NCBI RefSeq assembly: GCF_002802965.1
Contig: NZ_NXGA01000001.1
Location: 1,211,484 to 1,275,483 of the forward strand
Direction of reading: 5' to 3'
Source: Sporolactobacillus pectinivorans
GTDB taxonomy: Bacteria; Bacillota; Bacilli; Bacillales; Sporolactobacillaceae
DNA length: 64,000 nucleotides
Both the position numbers and the translations under genes were made by a program. The stretch's first letter is position 1, and each line of letters opens with the position of its first letter. Under the pieces are notes generated by a model, which saw only the letters and a list, made by a program, of their open reading frames with translations, had not been told where the DNA came from and did no database searches. Positions 29,873 to 39,176 of this stretch are shown piece by piece.

Positions 29873-31002
29873 CCCTCAGCATCCACCCAGACTTTCTTCG
29901 CTGTATCGACAACCAATTTAATCTTTGCCCATTGCTGCTCTTCGGTCAGTTTGTTGCCTTCCTCAGTCGAAGCAAAGCCGCATTGTGTTGACAGGCACAG
30001 ATGATCCAGTGGCACGTATTGGGTCGCCTCTTTAATCCGTTTTTGAAGCAAGTCCGCGGATTCCAGTTCAGGAAATTTCGAGGTTACAAGGCCTAATACT
30101 ATTTTTTTATCTGAGCTCTCGGTAAAAATAGCGCCAAGCGGTGAAAAATCGCCGGATCGTTCATTGTCGTATTCCAGAAAATAACCGTCAATGGTGAGCT
30201 GCGACAGGTATTGAGCAACAGGACCATAGCCGCCGGAGAAGAGAAAAGTCGATCGGAAGTTGCCGCGGCAAATATGCATTGTAATCGTTAAGTCATCAGG
30301 GCGATTCTCCAGTGCGCCGTTAATGATCGTTACGCTGTCCTGTGCGATCTGTTCATATTTTTCTTTTTCCTCAGCATCCTTTGCGTTAATAATCTGGTCA
30401 ATCAAAAAAGCCCAGGTTGTATCATCAAGCTGCAAATAGCGGCAGCCTAAGTCGTAGAAATGCCGGATCGTTTCGCGGTAGGCCTTCGCCAGATCAGTTA
30501 AGAAATCCTCGTGCGTATCGTAATAGTTTACGGCGTTATCGCTGCGGTGGTCGCGGAAGTAGAGCGAAGGGCTTGGAATCGTTTGTTTGGCTAAAACACC
30601 TTCAGGCACAATGCTGTTCAAGTATTTAAAAGCGGTGAAAAAAGGATGATCCGGATTATAGGAAACCTTGCCGGCAAACCGGACATTAGTGTCGCGCGTC
30701 TTAGCGCCATGAAACTTATAGCTTGCATTCTGTGAATATGTTTCAACACCGCCCAGTCCGGCCAGAAAATCCAGATGCCACCAGCTGCGGCGAAATTCAC
30801 CATCCGTTACAGCTTTCAGCCCTGATTCAACTTGCTTGTCAACAACCTTTTTGATTTCTTCATCTTCCACTTGAGTGAGCGCGGCTTGGTCGATTGCTCC
30901 TGAAGCAAATTTTTCGCGTGCTGATTTCAAATTTGCCGGCCTCAGTAAACTTCCCACCTGATCAAACCTGAACGGGGCTTTCTTTGCAGTGATTGTTCCC
31001 AT
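29869..31002 (-). CDS. MetE-like cobalamin-independent methyltransferase (YxjG/YxjH family)
   Basis: 377-residue protein of the C-terminal-domain MetE family, thought to transfer a methyl group to homocysteine or a related thiol. It starts MGTITAKKAPFRFDQVGSLL, contains VTDGEFRRSWWHLDFLAGL, and carries the zinc-site patterns TMHICRGNFRS and LSTQCGFAS. ATG 31002 has TGGAGGAAT upstream. The leader carries a T-box with a methionine specifier, supporting a role in methionine supply. The length is half that of full MetE, as usual for YxjG/YxjH. Confidence 0.88.
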   Translation of the reverse strand: MGTITAKKAPFRFDQVGSLLRPANLKSAREKFASGAIDQAALTQVEDEEIKKVVDKQVESGLKAVTDGEFRRSWWHLDFLAGLGGVETYSQNASYKFHGAKTRDTNVRFAGKVSYNPDHPFFTAFKYLNSIVPEGVLAKQTIPSPSLYFRDHRSDNAVNYYDTHEDFLTDLAKAYRETIRHFYDLGCRYLQLDDTTWAFLIDQIINAKDAEEKEKYEQIAQDSVTIINGALENRPDDLTITMHICRGNFRSTFLFSGGYGPVAQYLSQLTIDGYFLEYDNERSGDFSPLGAIFTESSDKKIVLGLVTSKFPELESADLLQKRIKEATQYVPLDHLCLSTQCGFASTEEGNKLTEEQQWAKIKLVVDTAKKVWVDAEG

Positions 31003-31029
31003 TTTCTATTCCTCCATTTAAAATCATTG

Positions 31030-31360
31030 TGAAATGATCATCAAACAAATAAGCGCCCGTTCATTACTTCCATTTCTGAAAGTAAAGGACGAACGCTTTC
31101 ATTCGTGTTACCACCTTAATTTGAGAATCCCTCACGAGATTTTCCTTGTCGAGTACGTGCTAAATAATATAGCGGCAAATACTCTTGTGCGTTAATGGGC
31201 ACACCCATCATCGTTTTATCCTGGGGACTCAACCATGCTGCTTGAAGGCCATCTTCGGGAAACTGTTCTATTATCGCCTTTCACTAGCAGCGACTCTCTT
31301 TAAATAGCGCAGAAACCTACTCTTCTTCTCATCGCTTTTTAATTTTCAATTTGAGCTTAA
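31030..31360 (-). promoter_or_regulatory. T-box riboswitch, methionine specifier
   Basis: Minus-strand leader. The T-box core AAGGTGGTAACACG (complement of 31104-31117) is followed by GCGTTCGTCCTTT and a competing terminator with the GGGCGCTT arm and U-rich tail near 31030-31055. Upstream come GATGAGAAGAAGAGTAGG and GTGAAAGG elements of stem I. The specifier loop reads GAAG-ATG-GCC with the ATG at 31252-31250, matching tRNA-Met. Uncharged tRNA-Met would favour the antiterminator and switch on the methyltransferase gene. Confidence 0.85.
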
Positions 31361-31364
31361 AGAC

Positions 31365-31392
31365 ATGATACACTAATTAAGAAAATAATCAA
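31365..31392 (-). promoter_or_regulatory. Promoter of the T-box/methyltransferase transcript
   Basis: Minus strand: -35 TTGATT (complement of 31387-31392), 16 bp, then TATCAT (complement of 31365-31370) preceded by GTG, an extended -10. It lies directly upstream of the T-box stem I. Confidence 0.65.
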
Positions 31393-31479
31393 GGGGCCGG
31401 TTGCCTGAGCTAACTGCTTGGCAAGTTCTTTTGTAAAAGTAAAACTGCAGAAATATGATGAAAACCGCCGCCAGCCCTT

Positions 31480-31614
31480 TTACCGTCTGCTCTGGTTAAA
31501 GAGATAGGCAAGAATCAGAAATAAAAGGATCGGATGACCTTTGCGCGTACGCGAACGGCGGGTCAGCAGCCATAGAAGAAAGACAATCAAGAAAATCAGA
31601 AAAAAGGTTTTCAT
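31480..31614 (-). CDS. 44-residue membrane peptide
   Basis: ATG 31614 has GGAGG 7 nt upstream. MKTFFLIFLIVFLLWLL is one membrane segment, a basic stretch RRSRTRKGH follows, and a second hydrophobic run (PILLFLILAYLFNQ) comes next, so a small hairpin membrane protein is likely. No family recognised. An upstream in-frame start at 31698 lacks a ribosome binding site. Confidence 0.5.
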   Translation of the reverse strand: MKTFFLIFLIVFLLWLLTRRSRTRKGHPILLFLILAYLFNQSRR

Positions 31615-31698
31615 AAAAAGGCCTCCGAAGCTGAAAATAAAATGAAAGCTGGCAAAGCGATAAAAATTTCCGGTCGAAAAATTAATTTTCGGGACCAT

Positions 31699-32091
31699 CC
31701 TGTCGAATGGTGGCTTATTTTTCTAAGTTAAAATGTACCACAAAATCGCAAAAAGGTCTTTGTTAACTTTTTAGTCGTATGTTTTGTCGAATGATGAAAC
31801 TCAAGCCATTCATCTGGGGAGGGTTCCCCATTAGCGGTAAAAGTTGAGCTTTGCTATAATAGGCACTGTTGGTTGGGGTATTTATATATATTTGTTTGAG
31901 CCTGCGCTGAAGAAGCGCTCTTCGGAATGGAAAAGCCCTGAATCACGCACCGGGCGATGTCGGACAGTTTATAGGGACAGCTCGTATACAACCCTTTTTG
32001 ACGGGACATGCTGTGTTTGTTGCACGTTTTTTTCCTAATGTAGGCCATACGGCGGTCTTGGAAATTAGAAAATAAAAGGAATGATTCAGAT
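31699..32091. other. Intergenic region without supported gene
   Basis: A 64-codon frame at 31844 lacks a ribosome binding site and family likeness. A TATAAT-like sequence near 31855 (GCTATAATAGG) may belong to a promoter for the small ORF at 32092. Confidence 0.4.
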
Positions 32092-32265
32092 ATGTTATTT
32101 GGTAAATTTCATTTTTCAGAAAAGAAGATGACTATGACGGATCGGTTCATTAATATTTATCGCAGCAACAGAAAACATGAATCGATCATTACTTCGGTGA
32201 AAAATGCCTATCGGAACAGTAAAATGATTGAGGCGTCTCTCAAAAGCGGTGAGAGCAGAAATTAA
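32092..32265 (+). CDS. 57-residue hypothetical protein
   Basis: ATG 32092 with AAAAGGA about 11 nt upstream; starts MLFGKFHFSEKKMTMTDR and is rich in basic and polar residues, with no membrane segment. No family recognised. After its TAA the same frame stays open for 22 more codons (to 32334) encoding EELETVRLNLSGEQFLQRK, so a once longer protein of about 80 residues may have been cut by the stop codon. Confidence 0.45.
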   Translation: MLFGKFHFSEKKMTMTDRFINIYRSNRKHESIITSVKNAYRNSKMIEASLKSGESRN

Positions 32266-32474
32266 TTGTTCTTTGAGGAGCTTGAAACGGTGCGCCTGAA
32301 CCTGTCCGGCGAACAGTTTTTACAGCGAAAATGAACCGGATAAAGAGAATTTTGATCAGGGATCAATGAATTTAAGTGATGATTGCATTCTTTTGCCGGC
32401 GCGTACAAGACCCGGATATTCTTTCAGAAATGTCATAGAGAAATATGCAGTCGGAAAGACCAGGAGGAGATCAG

Positions 32475-33815
32475 GTGGATCAGAAAATTGCCGGCCGGGC
32501 CATTAAAGAGTGGATCACTGAATTTCCGATTCTGAAAAAGATTATGGCCAAACAGGAAATGTTATGGCTCAATCCAGAGTATGGAAAATCTGTTTCTGAT
32601 CGAGTAACTGCCCGGGATGTGGCCGATGCAGAAGACCGTTTGCGCCGTTTTGCGCCATACATTGAAAAGGCATTTCCTGAAACGGGCGCATTACATGGTC
32701 TGATTGAATCACCGCTGTATGAGACGCCGAAGTTGAAAAAGTTTCTGGAGCAGGCGACAGGTGTGGCTGTTCCCGGGCGGTTAATGATGAAGGCGGACAA
32801 CGAACTTCCAATTTCCGGATCTATCAAAGCGCGCGGCGGCATTTATGAAGTACTGAAAACGGCTGAACAGCTGGCTGTCAGCCATAATCTTCTGAAATTT
32901 TCAGACGATTATTCCGTGCTGGCGGATGATGCTTTCAAAAAGTTTTTTTCACAGTATTCCATAGCGGTCGGCTCAACGGGCAATCTTGGTCTGAGTATTG
33001 GCATAATCGGAGCCAAGCTGGGTTTCCGTACGACAGTGCATATGTCGCGCGATGCGCAGCAATGGAAAAAGGATCTGCTCCGCGAAAAAGGGGCTGAGGT
33101 CTGTGAGTACGATGCGGATTACAGCGTAGCCGTTGCTGAAGGACGCAGGCTGGCTGCACAGGACGCTCGCTGCCATTTTATCGATGATGAAAATTCGAAA
33201 GATTTGTTCGTCGGTTACGCAACTGCCGGAAACAGGCTGAAGGAGCAGTTTAATGAACAAAGTATCCCTGTAGATGCCGATCATCCTTTATTTGTCTATC
33301 TGCCTTGCGGTGTTGGCGGCGGACCGGGCGGCGCGACATTTGGTCTGAAGCAGGCATTCGGTGAAAATGTGCATCCCTTTTTTGTCGAGCCGATGCATGC
33401 CCCGTGTTTCTTGCTTGGGCTGCTGACCGGCCTGCATGATCAGATCTCCGTGCAGGATTTTGGACTTGATAACCAAACGGTAGCGGACGGGCTGGCTGTG
33501 CCGAAGCCATCGGCATTTGTCGGGAAGGCGGCCGGACATCTGATTGCAGGATGCCTGACGGTTAACGATGAACGGCTTTTTCAATTTCTGAAGGGGCTTG
33601 TGGATACGGAAAACATGTCGGTTGAACCGTCCGCGGTCGCCGGGCTGATCGGTCCAAAGATGCTGCTTGGCACGGAAGAGGGGCTCGACTTTCTGTCAGC
33701 ACGCCAATTGCAAGATAAACTGCCTGCTGCTGCGCACCTGTTTTGGGCGACAGGCGGAGGTATGGTGCCGGAAAAAATCCGGGCCGCCTATTATGAAAAA
33801 GCGGCTCGGATCTAG
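32475..33815 (+). CDS. dsdA: D-serine dehydratase (D-serine ammonia-lyase)
   Basis: 446-residue PLP enzyme converting D-serine to pyruvate and ammonia. A GTG at 32475 follows AGGAGGAGA. With this start the PLP lysine is Lys118 (SGSIKARGG), the same number as in the E. coli enzyme, which supports the start choice. Other family blocks: VGSTGNLGLSIGIIGAKLG (phosphate and substrate site), LPCGVGGGPGGATFGLK and FWATGGGMVPEK. No dsdC or dsdX neighbour is present. In a spore-former it could detoxify D-serine from cell-wall turnover or the environment. Confidence 0.93.
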   Translation: MDQKIAGRAIKEWITEFPILKKIMAKQEMLWLNPEYGKSVSDRVTARDVADAEDRLRRFAPYIEKAFPETGALHGLIESPLYETPKLKKFLEQATGVAVPGRLMMKADNELPISGSIKARGGIYEVLKTAEQLAVSHNLLKFSDDYSVLADDAFKKFFSQYSIAVGSTGNLGLSIGIIGAKLGFRTTVHMSRDAQQWKKDLLREKGAEVCEYDADYSVAVAEGRRLAAQDARCHFIDDENSKDLFVGYATAGNRLKEQFNEQSIPVDADHPLFVYLPCGVGGGPGGATFGLKQAFGENVHPFFVEPMHAPCFLLGLLTGLHDQISVQDFGLDNQTVADGLAVPKPSAFVGKAAGHLIAGCLTVNDERLFQFLKGLVDTENMSVEPSAVAGLIGPKMLLGTEEGLDFLSARQLQDKLPAAAHLFWATGGGMVPEKIRAAYYEKAARI

Positions 33816-34202
33816 ACCAATAATTCGTTTTTTTTCATAAATAGATTGTCCCTTGTGTTCATCGCTTGCAGACACGCAGCTGAACAGATCGCGAGCAGTA
33901 GGTTTCACATAAAATTGAGATCGTGCAGTAATCCTGAAGATCATTTCTTTCTCTGCCTGCGTCTCCAAATATTATGCTTGTTGTCACTCAGTTCCATGTA
34001 ATCCTGGAGCCTTTGAGATTAATCCGGCCGCTTTCATCAGCCGATATAAGTCTGAGCACTTTTTCTCTAAGTTGCATGATCCTTGTCTGCAGCTCATCAT
34101 AAGCTATTAATTAACTGATGTTTTACAACCCGTCGATTAGTGATTATGCACAATAACAATTTGGTCAGCGTTTTTCACAATGTAAACCCATGGAAATACC
34201 TT
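33816..34202. other. Intergenic stretch between converging genes
   Basis: No gene recognised. A sequence GCCGATAT at 34040-34047 equals the sigma-D -10 consensus but has no matching -35 and no gene downstream. Confidence 0.5.
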
Positions 34203-34598
34203 TTATTGCAAAGCTTCCTGTGTCTGAACGATCTCCAGTGTTTCCTCTACTTCAATTGCGCCCTTGACGGACTGGGCGATCGTGCAGTTTGTGTAGACGT
34301 GATTGAACAGTCTGCGAATGAGCTTCTCATCGAGATTGCTCCCTTTTAATGTAACGTGGACGTCGACCTTTTTGATGGGCTCCGGTTCTTCTTTTGCTTG
34401 CACTTTGTCCGTTTCAATAGACAGATCGCTGTAGTTTATGCCCCGGTTGGTGAGCAGACGTTTGAAGACGAGCCCGCTGCAGGCACCGATTGATGTTTCA
34501 AGAAGGTCCCCGGGCCTGAAATCGTCTGCTTTGTTAATTTTCATTGTTCCGTGCTCACTGGTCAGTGTAAATCCTTGATCATCCGCTCTGAGTGTCAT
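34203..34598 (-). CDS. OsmC/Ohr-family protein
   Basis: 131 residues, usual for small OsmC proteins that reduce organic peroxides through two cysteines. Both expected positions are present: IGACSGLVFKRLL and TNCTIAQSVKG. ATG 34598 has GAAAGGGGGAAAA upstream; a longer frame to 34628 adds 10 residues without a ribosome binding site. Monocistronic. Confidence 0.82.
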   Translation of the reverse strand: MTLRADDQGFTLTSEHGTMKINKADDFRPGDLLETSIGACSGLVFKRLLTNRGINYSDLSIETDKVQAKEEPEPIKKVDVHVTLKGSNLDEKLIRRLFNHVYTNCTIAQSVKGAIEVEETLEIVQTQEALQ

Positions 34599-34789
34599 TT
34601 GTTTTCCCCCTTTCTTTGAAACTACCAAGCTTTTCTTAATTTGTCAAAAGGTCTGCTTTTACATGATTGAAAAGGAGAATGTCCGTAAAAATCTGCAAAA
34701 TGCCAATCAATCTGCGCTATAATGAGAAAAGTGTTAATAAACTGTAAATTTGAACGACAAAAAATCTAGCAAGAAGGGTGGAGGATGTC

Positions 34790-35326
34790 ATGCTGAAAAA
34801 TCGCAAAACTTTCTGGGTCTGGATGGTGTTGATTATCCTGATGATCGGAATAATTTACAAAGGCTCGTCCATGCCCTATTCCCAGCAGGATATTCAGCCG
34901 TTTTTAAAAGCACATTTTCAGTGGACCTCTGAAACCTTTCCTCACATTAATTTCAATTATGGTGGGCAACTGATCACGTCGAACGATCCGTACGCTCTCT
35001 TCGAGTTTGTAGTCCGCAAGGCGAGCCACGTCTTTGAATACGCTCTGCTCACGTTTATGATCACCAACCTATTTATGACGACTGTGATCCTCCGTCTGCT
35101 TTGTTATTTATGCGGCCCGGCGGTGGCGCTTTGTTATTCGATTTTTGACGAATGGCATCAGACTTTTATCGCAGGCAGAACCGGCCATTTAATCGATGTG
35201 CTTACGTTCGACCTGGCGGGAATGGTTGCGGCAATGATGCTGGTATTTCTGCTCGATGTGTATGTTCACTTTCTGTATACGGGAAGCAATCATAAGCGTC
35301 ACGCTCATGCCCAGTTTCATGGATAA
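34790..35326 (+). CDS. VanZ-like membrane protein
   Basis: 178 residues with an N-terminal membrane segment (WVWMVLIILMIGIIY), then the VanZ-family core: RKASHVFEYALLTFMI, a central hydrophobic pair, and DEWHQTFIAGRTGHLIDVLTFDLAGM. GGTGGAGG precedes the ATG. VanZ relatives are associated with cell-envelope traits; the precise role is unknown. A hairpin at 35358-35384 follows. Confidence 0.82.
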   Translation: MLKNRKTFWVWMVLIILMIGIIYKGSSMPYSQQDIQPFLKAHFQWTSETFPHINFNYGGQLITSNDPYALFEFVVRKASHVFEYALLTFMITNLFMTTVILRLLCYLCGPAVALCYSIFDEWHQTFIAGRTGHLIDVLTFDLAGMVAAMMLVFLLDVYVHFLYTGSNHKRHAHAQFHG

Positions 35327-35357
35327 TTTAAAATAATAACTATGATATCGGATGTTT

Positions 35358-35384
35358 AGCTGCGCAGCAACCTGCAGCTTTTTG
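35358..35384 (+). terminator. Terminator after the vanZ-like gene
   Basis: AGCTGC / GCAGCT arms with a 14-nt loop followed by TTTTT. Short but correctly placed. Confidence 0.55.
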
Positions 35385-35431
35385 GGTCAAAATTCCGATG
35401 TTTAAAGACCGACATCATATCTTTACATTGT

Positions 35432-35458
35432 TAATAAAATATCCGGATCAGCCGATAA
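35432..35458 (+). promoter_or_regulatory. Sigma-D-type promoter of the first chemoreceptor gene
   Basis: TAAT (35432-35435), 15 bp, GCCGATAA (35451-35458). The consensus is TAAA-N15-GCCGATAT. The same -10 octamer and spacing stand before the motA-like gene (49032-49058), which supports both. Confidence 0.65.
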
Positions 35459-35534
35459 AGAGTATGAGCATGCTTGTGAAGACGAGTTGTCAAGAGCGGT
35501 TTGTTCCCTACAGATTTGAAGGGTGGATGTAGAA

Positions 35535-36824
35535 ATGGCTTCACTGACGAATGGCGCGGAAGGTGCCGTAAACAAGACAGGGTTTTTCTCACTGCAGCGG
35601 ATGTTACTTGTCATATACCTGGCAGTTGTTGTTGTGCTGGCTTTTTTGTTTTTTATATGCGGGAGTAAAGAACTGGTTCTTCCGGCGGCAATTTTGCTGG
35701 TTCTGACTCTCATTGTTAACTGGCTTGGTCTGACGTATATTTTCAATTCTTATAATAAAAGAATCCATGCAATCAAGCTGGTTGTGGCAAAGGCCGAAAA
35801 TGGTGATCTGAACGGCCACTGCGAGATTCGCGGTCGGGACGAACTGGCTGTTCTGGCTCATGGGGTGAACAGTATGATCAGCATGAATCGAAAAATGCTG
35901 GAGCATATCAGCAGAGTTTCGGACAAGGTCGGTGATGCAGCCCAGTCACTGGTTTCCAGTGTTGAAGAACATACGGCGTCCTCTAACGAAATTGGCTCGA
36001 CCATGTCGGAAATCGCTGCGGGGGCTTCAGATCAGGCGGGACTGATGGCCAAGAACAAAGAAGCGGCGGATGCGTTTGACCAGCATATGGAAGGTATTGC
36101 AGAGCACACGGATTTGATGAAAGAGGGCGCTGAGGCACTGGCGAAGGCATCGGAAGGTAATCAGCATTCCGTTGTGCAGCTCAGGGATCATTCGGAACGC
36201 ACGATCAGCGCAACCGCTGATATTATAGACGCTATTTCATCGCTTGACGGACGTTCGAAAAATGTTGGCCGGATTATCGAAACGATTTCAGACATTGCCG
36301 GCCAGACCAACCTGCTGGCGCTTAATGCAGCAATCGAGGCAGCGCGCGCAGGCGAGCAGGGGAAGGGTTTTGCCGTTGTTGCCGACGAGGTCCGCAAGTT
36401 ATCTGAGCAGACCGACCGGGCTCTGAACGAAGTTTCAGAATTAATCATCGGCATTCAAAAAGATACAGCGAGCACCGTATCTTTTGCCGGAAACACGAGC
36501 AAAGTTCTGGAGGAACAGTTTGTTGTAGTCGCTGATTTTGAAAAGAACGCTGGGCTGATTGCCGGGGCGGTTGCTGAAAACAATGAACGAATTGCGGGCA
36601 TCGTCACTTCGATCCGGGAAATGGTTGAACAGAATAAACGGATTAAAGACAATATGAACGGCATGATGGAAATCAGTGAACAGACAGCGGCAGGAACTGA
36701 GGAAGTCACGGCTTCGATTGAAGAACAGACAGCCGGGATGGAGCAGCTGTCGCATCTTGCATCAGACCTTGAAGACGATGCATCAGATCTCCGCAGACAG
36801 CTGGCCGGATATAAATTAACTTGA
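35535..36824 (+). CDS. Methyl-accepting chemotaxis protein without extracellular sensor
   Basis: 429 residues. Two adjacent membrane helices (about 20-45 and 50-70) are joined by only a few residues, so there is no periplasmic-type ligand domain; it may sense in the membrane or the cytosol. A HAMP-like linker ([21 protein letters not shown]) leads to a full signalling domain whose conserved tip is [23 protein letters not shown] 35535 follows GAAGGGTGG. Shares a stretch of sequence with the next receptor, from which a hairpin separates it. Confidence 0.9.
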   Translation: MASLTNGAEGAVNKTGFFSLQRMLLVIYLAVVVVLAFLFFICGSKELVLPAAILLVLTLIVNWLGLTYIFNSYNKRIHAIKLVVAKAENGDLNGHCEIRGRDELAVLAHGVNSMISMNRKMLEHISRVSDKVGDAAQSLVSSVEEHTASSNEIGSTMSEIAAGASDQAGLMAKNKEAADAFDQHMEGIAEHTDLMKEGAEALAKASEGNQHSVVQLRDHSERTISATADIIDAISSLDGRSKNVGRIIETISDIAGQTNLLALNAAIEAARAGEQGKGFAVVADEVRKLSEQTDRALNEVSELIIGIQKDTASTVSFAGNTSKVLEEQFVVVADFEKNAGLIAGAVAENNERIAGIVTSIREMVEQNKRIKDNMNGMMEISEQTAAGTEEVTASIEEQTAGMEQLSHLASDLEDDASDLRRQLAGYKLT

Positions 36825-36868
36825 ATTCTTCCCAGACTTTCATTTTTACCAGATACATAATCAAGAAA

Positions 36869-36904
36869 AGAGCTGCTCGAAAAGGCGACTTTTTGAACAG
36901 CTCT
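36869..36904 (+). terminator. Hairpin between the two chemoreceptor genes
   Basis: AGAGCTG and CAGCTCT arms with an additional AAAAGG/CTTTTT pairing inside; the U-run is within the stem, so it may attenuate rather than stop transcription into the second receptor gene. Confidence 0.5.
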
Positions 36905-36926
36905 GGAAAGGTGAGGACATTTGTCT

Positions 36927-39089
36927 ATGAAGAAGGAAGAGCAGCAAGGCAGTAAGCAGCAGGCCGGAGAAAAAGCACCTGTAAAAAATGCCTTGAAAAA
37001 AGACAAGGGGCTTCGCCTGAGCAGTGCAGGAACACTTGTAAGTCGTTCATATGCCAGGTTGGCGAAGGCTGTACAACAGTCATTTATTGGAAAAATTCTA
37101 CCTGGCAATCTTTTGAGGAACGTCAGCATCAGAAAACAGCTTTTGATCCCTTTTATTACATCTATTGTCATCATCGGGCTCATCGGTGGGCTGTTCAGCT
37201 ATTTTTACGGTGCAAAAATGACGCAGGATCAGTTAACGCAGTCTACAATGGCGCAGATCAAATTGACCGACCAGAATTTTGAAACATATTTTCAGGATGC
37301 CGAATCGGTCGTGCGTCAGTTCACGGGCAGCAGCGTATTGAACAATCCGTCAAAAAATCAGGATCAGATTAACCAGACTTTTCAAAATGTGCTTGATGCA
37401 AATCAGAAATATATGGCGCTGACGTATGGGGCGGCAGATAAAACAGCGATACGCGCGCCACTTTACTTTTTCCCTCAAGGGTATGACCCGATGAAAGATT
37501 CTTGGTACAAGGCGGGTGTGAGTGGACATGGCCGGCCGGTGTGGACCAATCCTTATATGGATAATGTGATGAAAGAATATATAGTCAGTGTGGCGCAATC
37601 AGTGGTATCCGGCGGTCAGGTCAAGGGCGTCGTGAAGCTGGATCTTTATATTCAGTCGATTATCAATCAGGCGAATAGTGCAAAGTTCGGCAAATCCGGT
37701 TATGGCATCGTTCTTGATCCGTCTGGCACGTATATCGCTGCTCCAAGCAATCAGTTGATCGGGACCAGTGTTGCCAAGCAGCCATTTTATCAAAAGCTGA
37801 AAAAGATGGGGAGAAGCGGCAGTTTCTATGCGAACGTTAACGGCCAGAATAAACTGATTTGTTTTGAACGGGATGCAACGACCGGATGGACGCTGCTCGG
37901 TCTCATTAACAAGAGCGAGATTTCGAATCAGGCAAATCTGATTGCACTGCCTTCCGCTATTACTGTACTCCTGATTCTTCTGATTGCCATTTTTGTAACT
38001 AATTTCCTGATGAAGAAAGTGGTTATCCGTCTGAGAAATATTCAGCACGTGGCTAAGCAGGTAGAACAGGGCGATATGACCGTATCGGTACCGGTAACAG
38101 GCAATGATGAGCTTTCGGAACTGACAAAGAGCATCAACGCGATGGCCGGGGCAAACCGGGATGCATTCAAAAAATTGACCGATGTCACACAGCAGGTTGC
38201 TGGAGCTTCACAGACACTGGTTGCAAGTGCCGAAGAGAATGCGGCTACGGCGAATGAAATCAGCGCAACGGTAAATGAAATTGCTGCTGGCGCATCCAAC
38301 CAGTCCACAGCGCTTGATGAAGGGCAAACTTCACTCCAATCCCTTGTCGAGGAAATTAAGAAGATGGAGGCCCGCAGCAAGGAAGTGCTTGAAGGCGTGA
38401 ATCAAATGAATGAGACGTCCAAGGGCGGCGAGAAAAAAATGAGCCATTTGTCCGCTCAGTCCAAAGTTTCTGCTGAGACAACGGGGCAAATTATACGTGC
38501 TGTAACTTCACTTGATAAACATACGCGGGATATTAATCAGATTATTGATGTGCTGGACAGCATTGCGCGCCGTACGAATCTCCTGTCGCTGAATGCCAGT
38601 ATTGAAGCCGCGCATGCCGGAGAACAGGGCAAAGGCTTTGCGGTGGTCGCCAGTGAAATCCGCAAACTGGCGCAGCAGACGAATGATTCATTACGGGAAG
38701 TCACTGAAACAATCAGTGCCATGACAGAAGAAACGGCGCACGCTGTTGCGCTGTGCGAGCAGACAAGCAGCACGGTTCAGGCTCAGGGCGCGGCAGTTGA
38801 GGAGACTGGAAAAGCATTTAAGCAGATTGAAGCGACAATTGAATCCAACGTTGCCGGTATCCGGGCGATTGCCGATGCGGTTCGCAGGACTCAAGAGCAT
38901 ATTGAGGAAATCAGCCAGGGAACGCAAATGATTGCCTCCACGAGTGAGGAAACAGCGGCAAGCACGGAAGAAGTGAGTGCATCTGTCGAAGAACAGACAG
39001 CCGCTATGGAAGAATTGAACAAACTTGCCGGTGACTTGGATCAGCAGGCGCAGCTGATGCGGGACGCGATCAGCCACTATAAAATTTAA
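36927..39089 (+). CDS. Methyl-accepting chemotaxis protein with dCache-type sensor
   Basis: 720 residues. A cytosolic basic N-terminal tail of about 75 residues is followed by a membrane helix ([20 protein letters not shown]). An extracellular region of roughly 230 residues shows Cache features ([50 protein letters not shown]). Then come a second helix, a HAMP domain ([20 protein letters not shown]) and a signalling domain with tip [20 protein letters not shown]. dCache receptors often bind amino acids or other small metabolites; the ligand here is unknown. The tail before the first helix is unusually long. ATG 36927 has AGGTGAGG upstream. Confidence 0.92.
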   Translation: MKKEEQQGSKQQAGEKAPVKNALKKDKGLRLSSAGTLVSRSYARLAKAVQQSFIGKILPGNLLRNVSIRKQLLIPFITSIVIIGLIGGLFSYFYGAKMTQDQLTQSTMAQIKLTDQNFETYFQDAESVVRQFTGSSVLNNPSKNQDQINQTFQNVLDANQKYMALTYGAADKTAIRAPLYFFPQGYDPMKDSWYKAGVSGHGRPVWTNPYMDNVMKEYIVSVAQSVVSGGQVKGVVKLDLYIQSIINQANSAKFGKSGYGIVLDPSGTYIAAPSNQLIGTSVAKQPFYQKLKKMGRSGSFYANVNGQNKLICFERDATTGWTLLGLINKSEISNQANLIALPSAITVLLILLIAIFVTNFLMKKVVIRLRNIQHVAKQVEQGDMTVSVPVTGNDELSELTKSINAMAGANRDAFKKLTDVTQQVAGASQTLVASAEENAATANEISATVNEIAAGASNQSTALDEGQTSLQSLVEEIKKMEARSKEVLEGVNQMNETSKGGEKKMSHLSAQSKVSAETTGQIIRAVTSLDKHTRDINQIIDVLDSIARRTNLLSLNASIEAAHAGEQGKGFAVVASEIRKLAQQTNDSLREVTETISAMTEETAHAVALCEQTSSTVQAQGAAVEETGKAFKQIEATIESNVAGIRAIADAVRRTQEHIEEISQGTQMIASTSEETAASTEEVSASVEEQTAAMEELNKLAGDLDQQAQLMRDAISHYKI

Positions 39090-39111
39090 ACGGCAACACT
39101 AATAAAATGAC

Positions 39112-39150
39112 AGAAAAGCCATGGGCACTTTGTGCGCCCATGGCTTTTCT
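39112..39150. terminator. Bidirectional terminator
   Basis: AGAAAAGCCATGGGC (39112-39126) pairs exactly with GCCCATGGCTTTTCT (39136-39150). It separates the plus-strand receptor gene from the converging aminopeptidase gene. Confidence 0.85.
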
Positions 39151-39176
39151 AATTCAATGGCAAACTGTAAACTTGG

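Noticed and set aside
31844..32038. 64-codon ORF
   Set aside because: No ribosome binding site, irregular composition, and overlaps a probable promoter.
34040..34047. Perfect sigma-D -10 octamer GCCGATAT
   Set aside because: No matching -35 at 15 bp and no gene on that strand downstream.
36455..37183. 242-codon minus-strand frame across two chemoreceptor genes
   Set aside because: Serine- and cysteine-rich reverse reading of the receptor coding regions; no ribosome binding site.
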